DNA from: Cannabis sativa
Lineage: Eukaryota; Streptophyta; Magnoliopsida; Rosales; Cannabaceae
DNA: 64,000 bases
Assembly (NCBI RefSeq): GCF_029168945.1
Contig: NC_083605.1
Location: 3,479,280 to 3,543,279, forward strand
Direction of reading: 5' to 3'
In this document: piece by piece, positions 1 through 9,752 of the stretch
Numbering within the stretch: the stretch's first letter is position 1
Layout: each line of letters begins with the position of its first letter
The notes under the pieces: model-generated
The model's database searches: none
The model's input: only the letters and a program-made list of their open reading frames with translations
Told to the model about the DNA's origin: nothing
Position numbers and translations under genes: made by a program

Positions 1-1457
1 GGTTGGCTTTGGTCTTTTTCAACTTGAGGTATGTAATCGGGTTTGACAATTTGTTTTCCGGACCTAAGAGTTGAAATAGACTTGGCTTCTTCTTTATGAC
101 TAGGAACTCCTACTTCATATTGGCCTTTAGGATTTGGGACGGGTTGGCTAGGAAATCTTCCTTTTTCTCTCTCAGTTACGGCATTGGCAAGTTGACCCAA
201 TTGTGTCTCAAGTTTGGCAATGGATTGAGACTGATTTTGCATGATTTGTTGGGTGGATTGCATGAATTGTTGTAAAGTGTCTTCTAAGGAAGGCTTTCTT
301 TGTGGAGGGTAAGTTTGACTTGGTTGGGCATGATTCGGATTTGGCATGTTGAATTGGTTTCCTTGGTTCATTTGTGGTTGGTTTTGTCTCCATGAAAAAT
401 TGGGATGGTTTCTCCAATTAGGATTGTATGTGTTTGAAAATGGGCTATCATTTGGTTTACCATATGAATGTAATGCATTAGCCTCTTCGGAAAATGTTTC
501 AAGAAAAGAAGGACATGATTGATCATTATGACAAGTACTAGTAAAAACATCTTTTTTTGGTTGAACATGAGAATTCATATTTTGACTTATGACTAAGGCT
601 TCTACTTTTCTTGCTAATTTTTCAAAAGATGTTCTCAAATCAGTTTCTTCTTTTATTTCATATTTTCCTCCTCTTTTAGGTGAATTATTTGCTCTAGACC
701 TAGGCTCAGAATAATTCCATTGTTGTGAATTAACAGACAATTCTTCAAGAGCTTCCCAAGCCTCTTGCCCTTGTAATTTCAAAAATTTTCCGGTATGCAT
801 AGATTGAATCATTTGTCGGTTTGAAGGGGTTAAACCATCATAAAAATATTTTACAAGTCTCCATTTTTCAAAACCATGGTGGGGGCATTTTAATAATAAA
901 TCTTTAAATCTTTCCCAACATTCATAAAATTCTTCATTATCTTTTTGATAAAATTCGGAGATTTCTCTTCTTAAATTATCAGTTTTGGACATGGGGAAAA
1001 ATTTGGCAAGAAATTTATTAAAAAGTTGATCCCAAGTTGTTATGGTTCCGGTTGGAAGTGAGTTTAACCAAGCTTTGGCTTTATCTTTTAAAGAAAAAGG
1101 AAACAACCTAAGTTTAACCGATTCATCCGAAAAATTTTGAAAACGAAAAGTTGAGCAAATTTCTAAGAAATCTTTTACATGCATGTAAGGGTCTTCTCTT
1201 TCTAAACCATAAAAAGAAGGCAACAATTGAATGATTGAAGGTTTAAGTTCAAAATGAGTGGCATTAGTAGTAGGCAAAACAATGCATGATGGAGCATTAG
1301 ATGAAATAGGTGAAAAATATTCAAGTAGTGTTTTTTCTTGCGCAATATTAGGTTCTTGTTCCATTATGCTTAATTTTTTAAAAATACTTTCAATTTCACC
1401 TAAAGTTACTACTCTTTTTACCAAACGATTTTTAGAATCACGTTGCCAATGATGCAT
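1..1457 (-). CDS. Retrotransposon Gag protein (partial, runs off the left edge)
   Basis: This is an uninterrupted minus-strand frame of at least 485 codons from the ATG at 1457 to the window edge. The N-terminal part holds a retrotransposon gag domain: a YGLEREDPYMHVKDFLEIC segment, then LKDKAKAWLNSLP and an FYECWERFKDLLLKCPHHG segment, the usual core of plant gypsy Gag. After it comes a Gln/Asn/Pro-rich stretch with many QNQ/QSQ runs and a TLRSGK motif typical of Athila-type Gag. The protein would coat genomic RNA and build virus-like particles. The lack of stops suggests the copy is fairly young. Protease and pol would lie left of the window. Confidence 0.85.
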   Translation of the reverse strand, partial: MHHWQRDSKNRLVKRVVTLGEIESIFKKLSIMEQEPNIAQEKTLLEYFSPISSNAPSCIVLPTTNATHFELKPSIIQLLPSFYGLEREDPYMHVKDFLEICSTFRFQNFSDESVKLRLFPFSLKDKAKAWLNSLPTGTITTWDQLFNKFLAKFFPMSKTDNLRREISEFYQKDNEEFYECWERFKDLLLKCPHHGFEKWRLVKYFYDGLTPSNRQMIQSMHTGKFLKLQGQEAWEALEELSVNSQQWNYSEPRSRANNSPKRGGKYEIKEETDLRTSFEKLARKVEALVISQNMNSHVQPKKDVFTSTCHNDQSCPSFLETFSEEANALHSYGKPNDSPFSNTYNPNWRNHPNFSWRQNQPQMNQGNQFNMPNPNHAQPSQTYPPQRKPSLEDTLQQFMQSTQQIMQNQSQSIAKLETQLGQLANAVTEREKGRFPSQPVPNPKGQYEVGVPSHKEEAKSISTLRSGKQIVKPDYIPQVEKDQSQ

Positions 1458-1873
1458 GCAATGTCACAAATTTCACAAAGAAACACCAATAACACACAAT
1501 AATCTCAAGAAGACAAATTTCTGATGTGGAAGATCAGTTATAAACCGCAACCACAGAGCATACTTATAACACAAAGAGATTATGATTTTTTTGTAAATTT
1601 TTAATTTTTCAATTTTTTTTTTTTGGTTTGACTTGTTCCCAGGCCTATTTGATTCCACTTACTCACGACTTAATAACAACTCCCCGGGGTTAATTATTAA
1701 GTGTGGATGGGAACTTTGCCAAATTTCCTTTAAGCAAAAATTGCTTATGTTGAAAGAACAAGCTTTGTTTTTAATTTTTTTTTCGAGTATTTTCTTAAGC
1801 AAAGTAAATAAAATTAAAACTAAATAAATACAATAAAAAATGACAATAATAATGATAGATAGTTATATTACAG

Positions 1874-2165
1874 TTAGGAGGCACAAGATGCCATCAACTA
1901 ACTATAATAATAGTAGTAGTAGTAGTAGTAGTAGTAAGATTTTAGGAGGCACAAGATGCCATCAACTAAAATGATAAACAAAAATAAAAGCTAGGAGGCA
2001 CTAATGCCATCACTAGAGAAGGGATAATAGGAGGCAAAAATGCACTCAACTATCAAGTATGTAGGAGACACAAAATGCACTCAACTACTAAAAGAAAAAA
2101 AGGTTAGGAGGCAAAAATGCACTCAACTAACATATAGGTAGGAGGCACAAAATGCCATCAACTAC
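1874..2165 (-). repeat. Seven imperfect repeats with GGCA...TGCC mini-hairpins in the retroelement leader
   Basis: On the plus strand the unit reads approximately TAGGAGGCACAAGATGCC followed by ATCAACTA. Copies begin near 1874, 1943, 1992, 2028, 2060, 2104 and 2140, separated by variable AT-rich spacers including a (GTA)n run at about 1908-1935. Most carry the small inverted repeat GGCA-N5-TGCC or a decayed version. They lie between the PBS and gag, in the untranslated leader of the Athila-like RNA. Function unknown. Confidence 0.8.
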
Positions 2166-2330
2166 CAATAAATATGTATATATATAGTATATAATATATA
2201 ATATATAACAATATATATGTATAACTTCCCTTTTTTTAACTTTTTTTTTTGACGAAAATGAGAAAATAAAAAAAAATAACTAGTAGAAGAGTATTACTTA
2301 CCTTGTAGAAAGATCGTTTCTTTCTAGCAA

Positions 2331-2349
2331 CTCCCCGGCAACGGCGCCA
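2331..2349 (-). other. Primer-binding site of the Athila-like element
   Basis: The minus strand reads TGGCGCCGTTGCCGGGGAG, nine bases inside the LTR edge at 2359. This is the conserved tRNA-primer site of Athila-type plant gypsy elements and fixes the element's orientation. Confidence 0.9.
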
Positions 2350-2358
2350 AAAACTTAT

Positions 2359-4238
2359 TGTCCTCAAAAGTGAGTGTTTTAATATTTATACTCGCAAGTG
2401 CACGAATCGTTTCGGAATATAATGTTCATGTAAGTGCAAGGTCGAACCCATGGGAGTTGACTAACATCAAAAGAAACTATTTCAAACAAAATAAGAATAT
2501 TCTAACCTAGCTCCAAATATTTGATGGGATTGCAAAATAAAATAAAAGACAAGTAACTAAAATACTTAAGATTAAAGATGAGTGAGTATGAAAATAATTT
2601 TCAAATAAGATGTGTAAAATAAGATTATTAAGATATTAGAATCCACAAAATGCAAGTTCAATAATATTTATAAGTATATTGATTCCCAAGTTTTAGATAT
2701 AGTTGAAATAAATCTCACCATATTTTCCAAAATATATTTTTCATTTAAGTACAAGTTATTTTCAAAAAGGTAGGATTTTTCTTCACTTATAAAATGTATA
2801 ATTTCTAAGCATTAAATGTGTTACAATTTAATGAAACTACACAAAATCAAAGAAACTATGTTTAGGCAAAATATAACACTTATATTCTAAGAATTAGATG
2901 TAAACAATTTAATGAAAGACATTTAATCAAAGAGTATTATATTTTTGCATAATGAAGAACTAAGTGGAAATATGCTTTAACAATAAAAAATACATGATAT
3001 TGAAGATGAAAAAGACATATTTTTGATGGAAAAATCCATGAACTTTATAGCACAAATGGGAAATCAACATACAAACATAAACACTATCTAGTTACATTTT
3101 GCTTCATCATCATCTTAATAATCTTGAAAAAAGATTAGAAGCTCATAACTAGATAAAAATTACAAAAGATAAACATACTTGACATGCTCTTCAAAGTGTA
3201 AAAATGGTAGAAAGAAAATGGTAAAAATGAAGAGTGTGGAATGGAGAAGTGTTTTGGGTTGAAGAGGTGTTTAGGGGGTGAAGAGATGTGTTTTGAAATG
3301 GTCTTCCAACACCATATTTATAGGCAAAATTAGAGAATTAAATTAATCAAAATAAATAAATAAAATGATTAATTTAATTAGTGTTGGGAAGAGAATAGAT
3401 AAATAGAGTATGTGTACGAGTATTGGAAAAAATAAATGTTTTGTAAGGATGTAAAAGTAGTGAAAGGATAGGGTAAAAAAATAAAATAGGAATGTTTATT
3501 TAGGTGAAATAAATTGGAAAGAGTAAATAGAGTATTTATGTGTAATATGTGGGAGAAAATGCAATTTTTGGTGTTTGTGAATATAATTTTGGGATAAAAT
3601 AAATCAATTAACACTTCATTTCTTTCTTCTTCTTTTTCTTCTGCAGGTGCCACTTGGCGCGAGCTGGTTCGTTGGGAAGGCTGACGAGGCGGGACGTGGC
3701 GCTGGCTGGTAGGCTGGGGCTGACTGGGTGCATGCGTGGCGGAAGGAGAGGGCTGCAGCTGCTCGTGGGCCCCGCGTGGAAGAAAAGCAGCAGGAGGATC
3801 TGGCGCCCACTTGCGCCTGTCTGGAGGTGAGGTGCACTCGCCCATCTGGGCCGTTAGATCTGTAGGCGGACGGCTCTGATTGGCTGTTGACTTTGACCGA
3901 GAGTGGGATTTGCATAAAGGCTCATCAGATTTTCTTTTTGAAATTGTATTTTAGCCCCATTTCTTCAATATTTCTCCAATTTATTCCTAATCTTTACCAC
4001 CAATTACACCTAAAAATACATAAAATAAATTAGAAACTAAAATAAAATTTTAAATAAATAACACATAACATATTATCATAAAATAATTATAAAAACATAT
4101 AATAAACTATAAAATAAATATAAGGCTAATAAATCCAAAAATAATTAAAAACTTACTCAATTAATTAAAAACTTAAGAACTAAGCCAATTTTTAGTTAAA
4201 AAAAATGTGAAAAATAACTCTAATTTCTAGAGTTATCA
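2359..4238 (-). repeat. 5' LTR of the Athila-like element (1,880 bp)
   Basis: The boundaries are TG at 2359-2360 and CA at 4237-4238 on the plus strand. The inner edge lies next to the PBS and the outer edge abuts the interrupted copia reading frame. A consensus TATA box on the minus strand at 3315-3322 puts U3 at about 3330-4238 and R/U5 at about 2359-3290. The U3 holds a GC-rich island at 3640-3905 unlike the surrounding AT-rich DNA. Open frames inside the LTR are not convincing genes. Confidence 0.85.
3315..3322 (-). promoter_or_regulatory. TATA box of the Athila LTR promoter
   Basis: The minus strand reads CCTATAAATATGG, a near-perfect plant TATA box, inside the LTR and facing the gag gene. 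Transcription would start about 30 bases downstream, near 3285. Confidence 0.75.
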
Positions 4239-4239
4239 G

Positions 4240-6974
4240 AACAATACTTTTTATGTTCCTACTTTTAAAAGGAATTTAGTTTCGCTTCCGCTTTTGGTTA
4301 AACAAGGATATTCTTTTCATTTTGCAAATGATAATGTTGACATTATGCTTGACTCTCGAATTATTGGAAATTGCTTTTATTCTGATGGTCTTTACAAGTT
4401 GTCATTGGCTCCTTTAGATTCCTCTTTTAATGTTGTGAATACTGTGGGTAAAAGACCTCATATTAAGGAAACATCCTTATTGTTATGGCACAAAAGATTG
4501 GGTCATATTTCCAGAGAAAGGGTTGATCATTTAATTAAATCTGAAATACTTCCTCCTCTTGATGCTTCTGATTGGGATACTTGTGTTGATTGTACTCGTG
4601 GAAAATTGACTAAAACGAGAAAGAAGACTGCAAACCGCAGTCAATCTTTATTGGAAATTATCCACACGGACATCGGTGGTCCTTATTCCACCACGTTGTG
4701 CAGAAATAAGTATTTTATCACTTTTATCGATGATTTTTCTCGTCATGGATTCACCTATTTAATTAAAGAAAAATCTGACGCCCTTGATAAACTCAAAATT
4801 TTTCGAAATGAGGTTGAGAAACAATTAGGAAGAGTCATCAAAGTTGTTCATTCTGATCGTGGAGGAGAATATTATGGTCGTTATACAGAATCTGGACAAC
4901 ACATGGGGCTTTTTGCAGAGTACTTACAAGAAAATGGTATAGTTGCTCAATACACTATGCCTGGTTCACCAGAGCAAAATGGCGTTGCTGAAAGGAGAAA
5001 TCGCACTCTCATGGATATGGTTAGAAGTATGATGAGTAGAACAAATCTTCCAGAGTTTTTATGGGGTGAAGCACTTATGACTGCAACTTATATTTTAAAT
5101 CGTGTTCCCAGTAAATCTGTTCCCAAGACCCCTTTTGAGTTATGGACTGGGCGGAAGCCTAGTCTGAATCATCTTCGTGTATGGGGTTGTCCAGCTGAAG
5201 TAAAGATTTATGATCCTAATTTGAAAAAGTTAGATCCGAGAACAAATCGCTGTTATTTCATTGGTTATCCAATGCGCTCGAAAGGCTATCGCTTTTACTG
5301 TCCTACTCGTGGTACGCGAATTGTTGAATCTCAGACTGCTAAATTTTTGGAATTTGATGTTGCTGAAAAAATTCCTTCAACATCTCTTGAAATGGGGGAG
5401 TCCTCTAAAGGAATTTGTATTCCTATGTCATTTTCAAGAGATGATAATAGTAGTCTCCATCCTACTCCAGTTGGTAATGCTCCCATTGTTGATGAATACA
5501 TTGCTCCCGATATCGAAGATGATGAAGGTCATATTATCGATGAAGGGCCTATTAATGATGAAGCTCCTATTGTTAATGAGAATCCTGTTATTGAAGAAAT
5601 TCCAGTTGTGGAAGATGTTATTCAAAACAATGATCAACAAAGAGAAGTTATTCCAGAAGTACCTCCTCTAAGAAGATCTCAGAGACAAAAGAAGTCAACA
5701 AAGTGTCATGATAATTTTGTTTATCTTGGAGAAGGAGAATATGATATTGATCATTTTGTGGATCCTGTCACTTTTAGTGAAGCACTTAATAGTCCACAAT
5801 CTTCAAAATGGTTAGCAGCTGCAAGTTGAAACGATCCATTTATGGTCTCAAACAGGCATCTCGCCAGTGGTACTTGAAGTTTGACAAGGTTGTGACATCG
5901 TTTGGTTTCGTAGAGAACAAGTTTGATCAGTGTATTTATATGAAGATCAGTGGGAGTCGTTATATTTTTCTTGTTCTTTATGTAGATGACATTTTACTTG
6001 CCAGCAGTGATTTGTCACTACTAAATGAGACCAAAAATTTTCTCTCTTCCAATTTTGATATGAAAGATCTTGGAGAGGCATCCTATGTTTTGGGGATTGA
6101 GATCCATCGTGACAGGAATCGAAAAGTTCTTGGCTTATCTCAAGAAGCTTACATTAATCGTGTGCTCAAAAGGTTCAACATGGATTTGTGTAAAGCTGGT
6201 TCTGTTCCTATTCTGAAAGGGGACAAGTTCACTAAGCAGCAATGTCCTAAGAACGACTTGGAAAGAGGAGCAATGAAGAACATCCCTTATGCAAGTGTAC
6301 TAGGGAGTTTGATGTATGCTCAGGTTTGCACTCGACCTGACATAGCTTTCGTAGTCAATGTTCTTGGGAGATATTTATCTGATCCTGGCCTTGATCATTG
6401 GGTTGCAGCCAAGAAAGTTTTGAGATATTTGCAAAGAACGAAGAGTTTTATGCTTGTGTATAAGCATGTTGACAATCTTCGAGTTGTTGGTTATTCAGAT
6501 TCAGATTTTGGTGGTTGTGTAGATGATTTAAAGTCAACTTCTGGCTATATTTTCACCTTGGCAGGTGCTGCTATTTCTTGGAAGAGTGTCAAACAGACTT
6601 TGATCACATCATCTACTATGTATGCTGAGTTTGTTGCATGTTATGGGGCATCTTTGCAAGCTTTGTGGCTGAAGAATTTTATTTCGGAGATACGAGTGGT
6701 TGATTCTATTTCCACACCTATGCTAATCTATTGTGATAATAATGCTGTTGTTTTCTTTTCAAAGAATAACAAGATTAGTAGTGCTTCTAAACATATGGAA
6801 ATAAAGTATCTCCTTTGTCGGGGGGACTTGGTCAAGAAAGGAGACATTGTCATTGAAAATTGCAAGACCGAGTCGATGTTAGCAGATCCTCTAACCAAAG
6901 GGTTAAGTGCCGTGTTGTTTAATAAACATGTTGTTAATATGGGCATTTTAGAATCTTTTGATCTTTTGGGTTAG
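4240..6974 (+). pseudogene. Copia pol remnant: GAG-pre-integrase, integrase, truncated reverse transcriptase, RNase H
   Basis: The frame opens at 4240 directly beside the Athila LTR. The first segment (to 5829) has the GAG-pre-integrase motif [15 protein letters not shown], then the integrase core with [14 protein letters not shown] and the [11 protein letters not shown] glutamate region. It stops just after the SSKWLAA sequence that normally starts the reverse transcriptase. The second segment (from about 5820, a different frame, to 6974) resumes at [17 protein letters not shown], keeps YVDDILLA, and ends with RNase H motifs (DSDFGGC, SKHMEIKY, ADPLTKGL). Roughly 110-120 codons of N-terminal RT are missing and the join is frameshifted, so the copy cannot make an active enzyme. 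Confidence 0.9.
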
Positions 6975-7867
6975 TGGGAGTTTTGTTTTCTGTTTGTTTT
7001 TAGAAATTATTATTTATAATTTTCTGAATAAAGTTATGAACTACATTTTATGTTTCAATATTTTTTATTATTGAATGGATATGTTTTCAATTATGTTTTG
7101 TTATATTCTCGAGAATGATTGAATTGAAAGCATGTGGTTCATATTGTTGTGATCATTGTCTTTTAAATTTATTTGCTTATTGACAATGATATGTTGTTGG
7201 CTTAATTATTTAAGCAAGTTTAGTGACACTTACTTATTTTAAGTGGTGTATGTTTAATTTCACTGGCTTATTTATTAAGCATCACGGTATCAGTGAAATT
7301 GAGGACTGATAAGGATATTATGTTATTTTAAATTGATCACATGTTGAACATAATTCCTTACCACACTACTAGACTTATTGACCATGTCGATTTAATACTT
7401 TGGTATTTGTGATTATGAATGTCTTTTGTTGAGCTAAAAATAATATGACTGTCATAGTTCATTATCAAAGGTTAAATTGGACCGGTATGTTGAGATGCTA
7501 TCAGAGAACTATCATTTTTTAAAGTGGCCACAAATGTTTTCCTGTTGTTCAACCCATGAGTCGTTTTCAAACAAAATTATTTTGATATATAATATATATG
7601 TATTAAAATCAATGTAGCCCAAGTGGGAGAATGTTAGACTTTTATTTGGGCTTACATTAAATTTTATTGGTTTTATTAAAACTTGGGTTGATTGGATAGT
7701 TCTTTGCTGTGTTAGCCCATGTTGTTGGTGATCAATTGTTAATGGGCTTAGCATCTGTGAGTAAAGTCTAGGTGAAGCAGAAGTGTGGGCTTTTCTAGTT
7801 GACTGAAGCCTTTGATGAGCAGGCCCAGCCCAACTAGGGTTTTGTAGCTAAGTCCCCTCCCTAACTC

Positions 7868-7875
7868 TATAAATA
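7868..7875 (+). promoter_or_regulatory. TATA box in the copia LTR
   Basis: CTCTATAAATACA matches the plant TATA consensus and sits within the LTR in the element's sense direction. Confidence 0.65.
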
Positions 7876-8045
7876 CATATTGTCTCATCACAATTGTATA
7901 CCTTTTGATAATCAGATAAAATAAACTGCTTCTGATTTGGAGATCTAGGGAGGAAGACTTAGTTGATAGTATTGCACTATCGAATTGGAGTAACTGCTGT
8001 GGATCAATCAGAGATAATTGCTATGGATCAATCAGGTACACATAC

Positions 8046-8736
8046 TAGGGCTGAGCATAAAATCCAGAGAACCGAAAAAACCGTTTAAACCGACCTACCG
8101 AACACCGCTGGAACCGAAACCGGCGGAACCGAAAACCAAAAAAACTGACAACGGTTTAAACCGCCAATAGTCGGTCGGTTTTTTTTGGACCGTAAACCGA
8201 CCAATAAAACCGAAATCGACCGAAATATCTTATACATATATAATTTTATAATTTTTTAGTTTGTTTATTATATTCTAATTGTATATACTATATAGTATAT
8301 ACTGATAAGTAAAATATATAATATATAATATATTATTATTTTATTAATATTAAAATTTAAAAGTAATAATTTTATTAAAGTCATTCACTATTTTGGACTT
8401 ATAAGTTATATTTGATTTGTGTTGTATTATGTTGTATTTTAGAGTTTGAGCTTTTAACTAGACATTATAATTTGTATGGTTGGACTTGTAAAATATATAA
8501 TGATGTGTTTAGAGTTTGTATTAATGTATTTATAGAATAAATTTTATTATATTTTACAAAAAAAAAAATCGGTTTGGTCGGTTTTAACCGACCAAACCGC
8601 GGTTCACATTGGTCGGTTTTAAGGATGTTTCTGGATTGGTCGGTCGGTTTTCGGATTGAACCAATCCAAACCGAAAACCGAATTTCAGATTTTTTTTTGT
8701 AAAAAAACCGACCAAACCGACCGATGCTCAGCCCTA
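8046..8736. mobile_element. Non-autonomous hAT-type DNA transposon (691 bp)
   Basis: Perfect 13-bp terminal inverted repeats TAGGGCTGAGCAT (8046-8058 and 8724-8736) are flanked by a perfect 8-bp target duplication ACACATAC (8038-8045 and 8737-8744), the diagnostic length for hAT. Both ends carry many subterminal copies of AACCGACC/ACCAAACCG-like motifs in both orientations, as expected for hAT transposase binding. The core is AT-rich with no transposase coding. Confidence 0.92.
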
Positions 8737-8820
8737 ACACATACCTAATTATTATATCTTATTATTGTGTTCTATGTTATATACAAATAGATCTTGGGTT
8801 AATTGTTAATTTATCTAACA

Positions 8821-9290
8821 GCCGCCTAATTCTTATCAAACAAATCCTTGACAACATTAACATCCCAAGCTATTTCACCCACCATAAAAAGACTACTAAC
8901 ATTTTCATTAGCCAAACCAAAATTCAAATTAGCTAGACTCGAAATTGAACCATTCAAAAGCCACAAATCATGAAACGAAAAGGTCTTCTCCCCATGACAA
9001 ATTCCCTTCCTCTATCCCTCATGAACCAACTCTTACATTTCAACGAGACTTCTCAAATTATAACTTGGGTTAATACTAAGTTGTGCTGAAAGAAAGGTCT
9101 CATTTTTTAAATATCAGGTCTTGTACACTTTAGAAACTAACGAGTCAGGCTTAGTCAGAAAGCACCAAACTTGTTTACCCAACATGGCAAGGCTAAAATC
9201 ATGAATTGAACAGAACCTCATTCCCCCAACCTCCTTGATACGTGACATCCTCTCCCAACTCATCTAAGAAATGCTTTGACGGGAATTCGC
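8821..9290 (-). pseudogene. LINE (L1-type) reverse-transcriptase polyprotein remnant
   Basis: Minus-strand translation, with frame breaks, gives segments such as GGMRFCSIHDFSLAMLGKQ at about 9165-9225 and AWDVNVVKDLFDK near 8830-8870. These match, in the same order, the downstream part of the intact LINE in this window (RDFNLAMLGKQ, AWDLEVVSDIF). Between them lies degraded sequence from the same C-terminal region. It is the host of the copia insertion and continues left of it, outside the window. Confidence 0.75.
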
Positions 9291-9362
9291 AGACGACTTT
9301 CACCAAAAATTAGTCATAAGTTGTTCCAAATCATAACAATTAATTTATTTTTTAATTGGTCT

Positions 9363-9364
<2 letters not shown>

Positions 9365-9423
<59 letters not shown>

Positions 9424-9440
9424 CAACAATAATAATAATA
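9365..9440. repeat. (AAT)n microsatellite
   Basis: About 18 uninterrupted AAT triplets, then AAC and AAT triplets. It abuts the left end of the foldback MITE that starts near 9443. Confidence 0.95.
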
Positions 9441-9752
9441 AGGTTATTAACAGCAAAACCTCACTATTTTAATTCTTATACACTTAACTTCCAGATTTTT
9501 TTTGTGGCAATACCCATTGAGTTTACTTTTGTTACAAATTTGAGGTGTCAATTAAATTTTACTGTTAAATGTCAAGAGGATTTGCCACTATGAATATATG
9601 TGTACACATAACACTTAAACCTTGAATCAAATAAAAACATGGCATGTATACATGTGTTACACAATGACAATCTAATTAACATTTAACAGTAAAATTGGAC
9701 TAGTGCCTTAAATTTGCAAATAAAAGTAAACTTAAAGGAATATTGCCACAAA

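Larger units (their letters stand above)
1..4238 (-). mobile_element. Athila-like Ty3/gypsy retrotransposon, 5' portion (LTR, PBS, leader, gag)
   Basis: Read on the minus strand, the order is LTR (4238-2359), a primer-binding site, a leader of about 0.9 kb and an open gag frame that leaves the window at base 1. The PBS core TGGCGCCGTTGCCGGGGAG is the type known from Athila-group elements. The LTR begins TGATAACTC and ends GGACA on the minus strand, giving TG...CA ends. The element interrupts a plus-strand copia pol frame that resumes at 4239/4240, so it inserted there; the expected 5-bp target duplication would be GAACA (4239-4243), with the other copy outside the window. Lineage is inferred from PBS and gag only, since pol is not visible. 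Confidence 0.85.
4239..8820 (+). mobile_element. Ty1/copia retrotransposon, 3' portion, interrupted and internally deleted
   Basis: Visible parts are a pol remnant (4240-6974), a 3' untranslated stretch, a polypurine tract (AAGTGGGAGA, 7621-7630) and a 3' LTR (7632-8820). The LTR has inverted ends TGTTAGA...TCTAACA. The 5' half, with the 5' LTR, gag and protease, was displaced by the Athila-like insertion and lies outside the window. The right flank GCCGC (8821-8825) is the candidate 5-bp target duplication. The flanking DNA is a LINE remnant, so the copia jumped into an older LINE. Confidence 0.9.
7632..8820 (+). repeat. 3' LTR of the copia element, enlarged by a hAT insertion
   Basis: It starts TGTTAGAC right after the polypurine tract and ends TCTAACA at 8820. 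Removing the 691-bp hAT-type element and one 8-bp target copy leaves about 490 bp, an ordinary copia LTR length. A TATA box lies at 7868-7875, with an AATAAA-like signal near 7919. Confidence 0.85.

Noticed and set aside
3378..3915. Two overlapping minus-strand open frames with Pro/Ala/Arg-rich peptides
   Set aside because: They lie in the U3 of the Athila LTR, overlap each other in two frames and owe their composition to the GC-rich island; no recognisable domain.
5261..5671. Open frame of 136 codons within the copia pol
   Set aside because: It overlaps the integrase/linker frame in another phase and is Leu/Met-rich from repeated codons; a shadow.
9276..9593. Open frame with a long isoleucine run
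   Set aside because: The isoleucines are only the (AAT)n microsatellite read in one phase.
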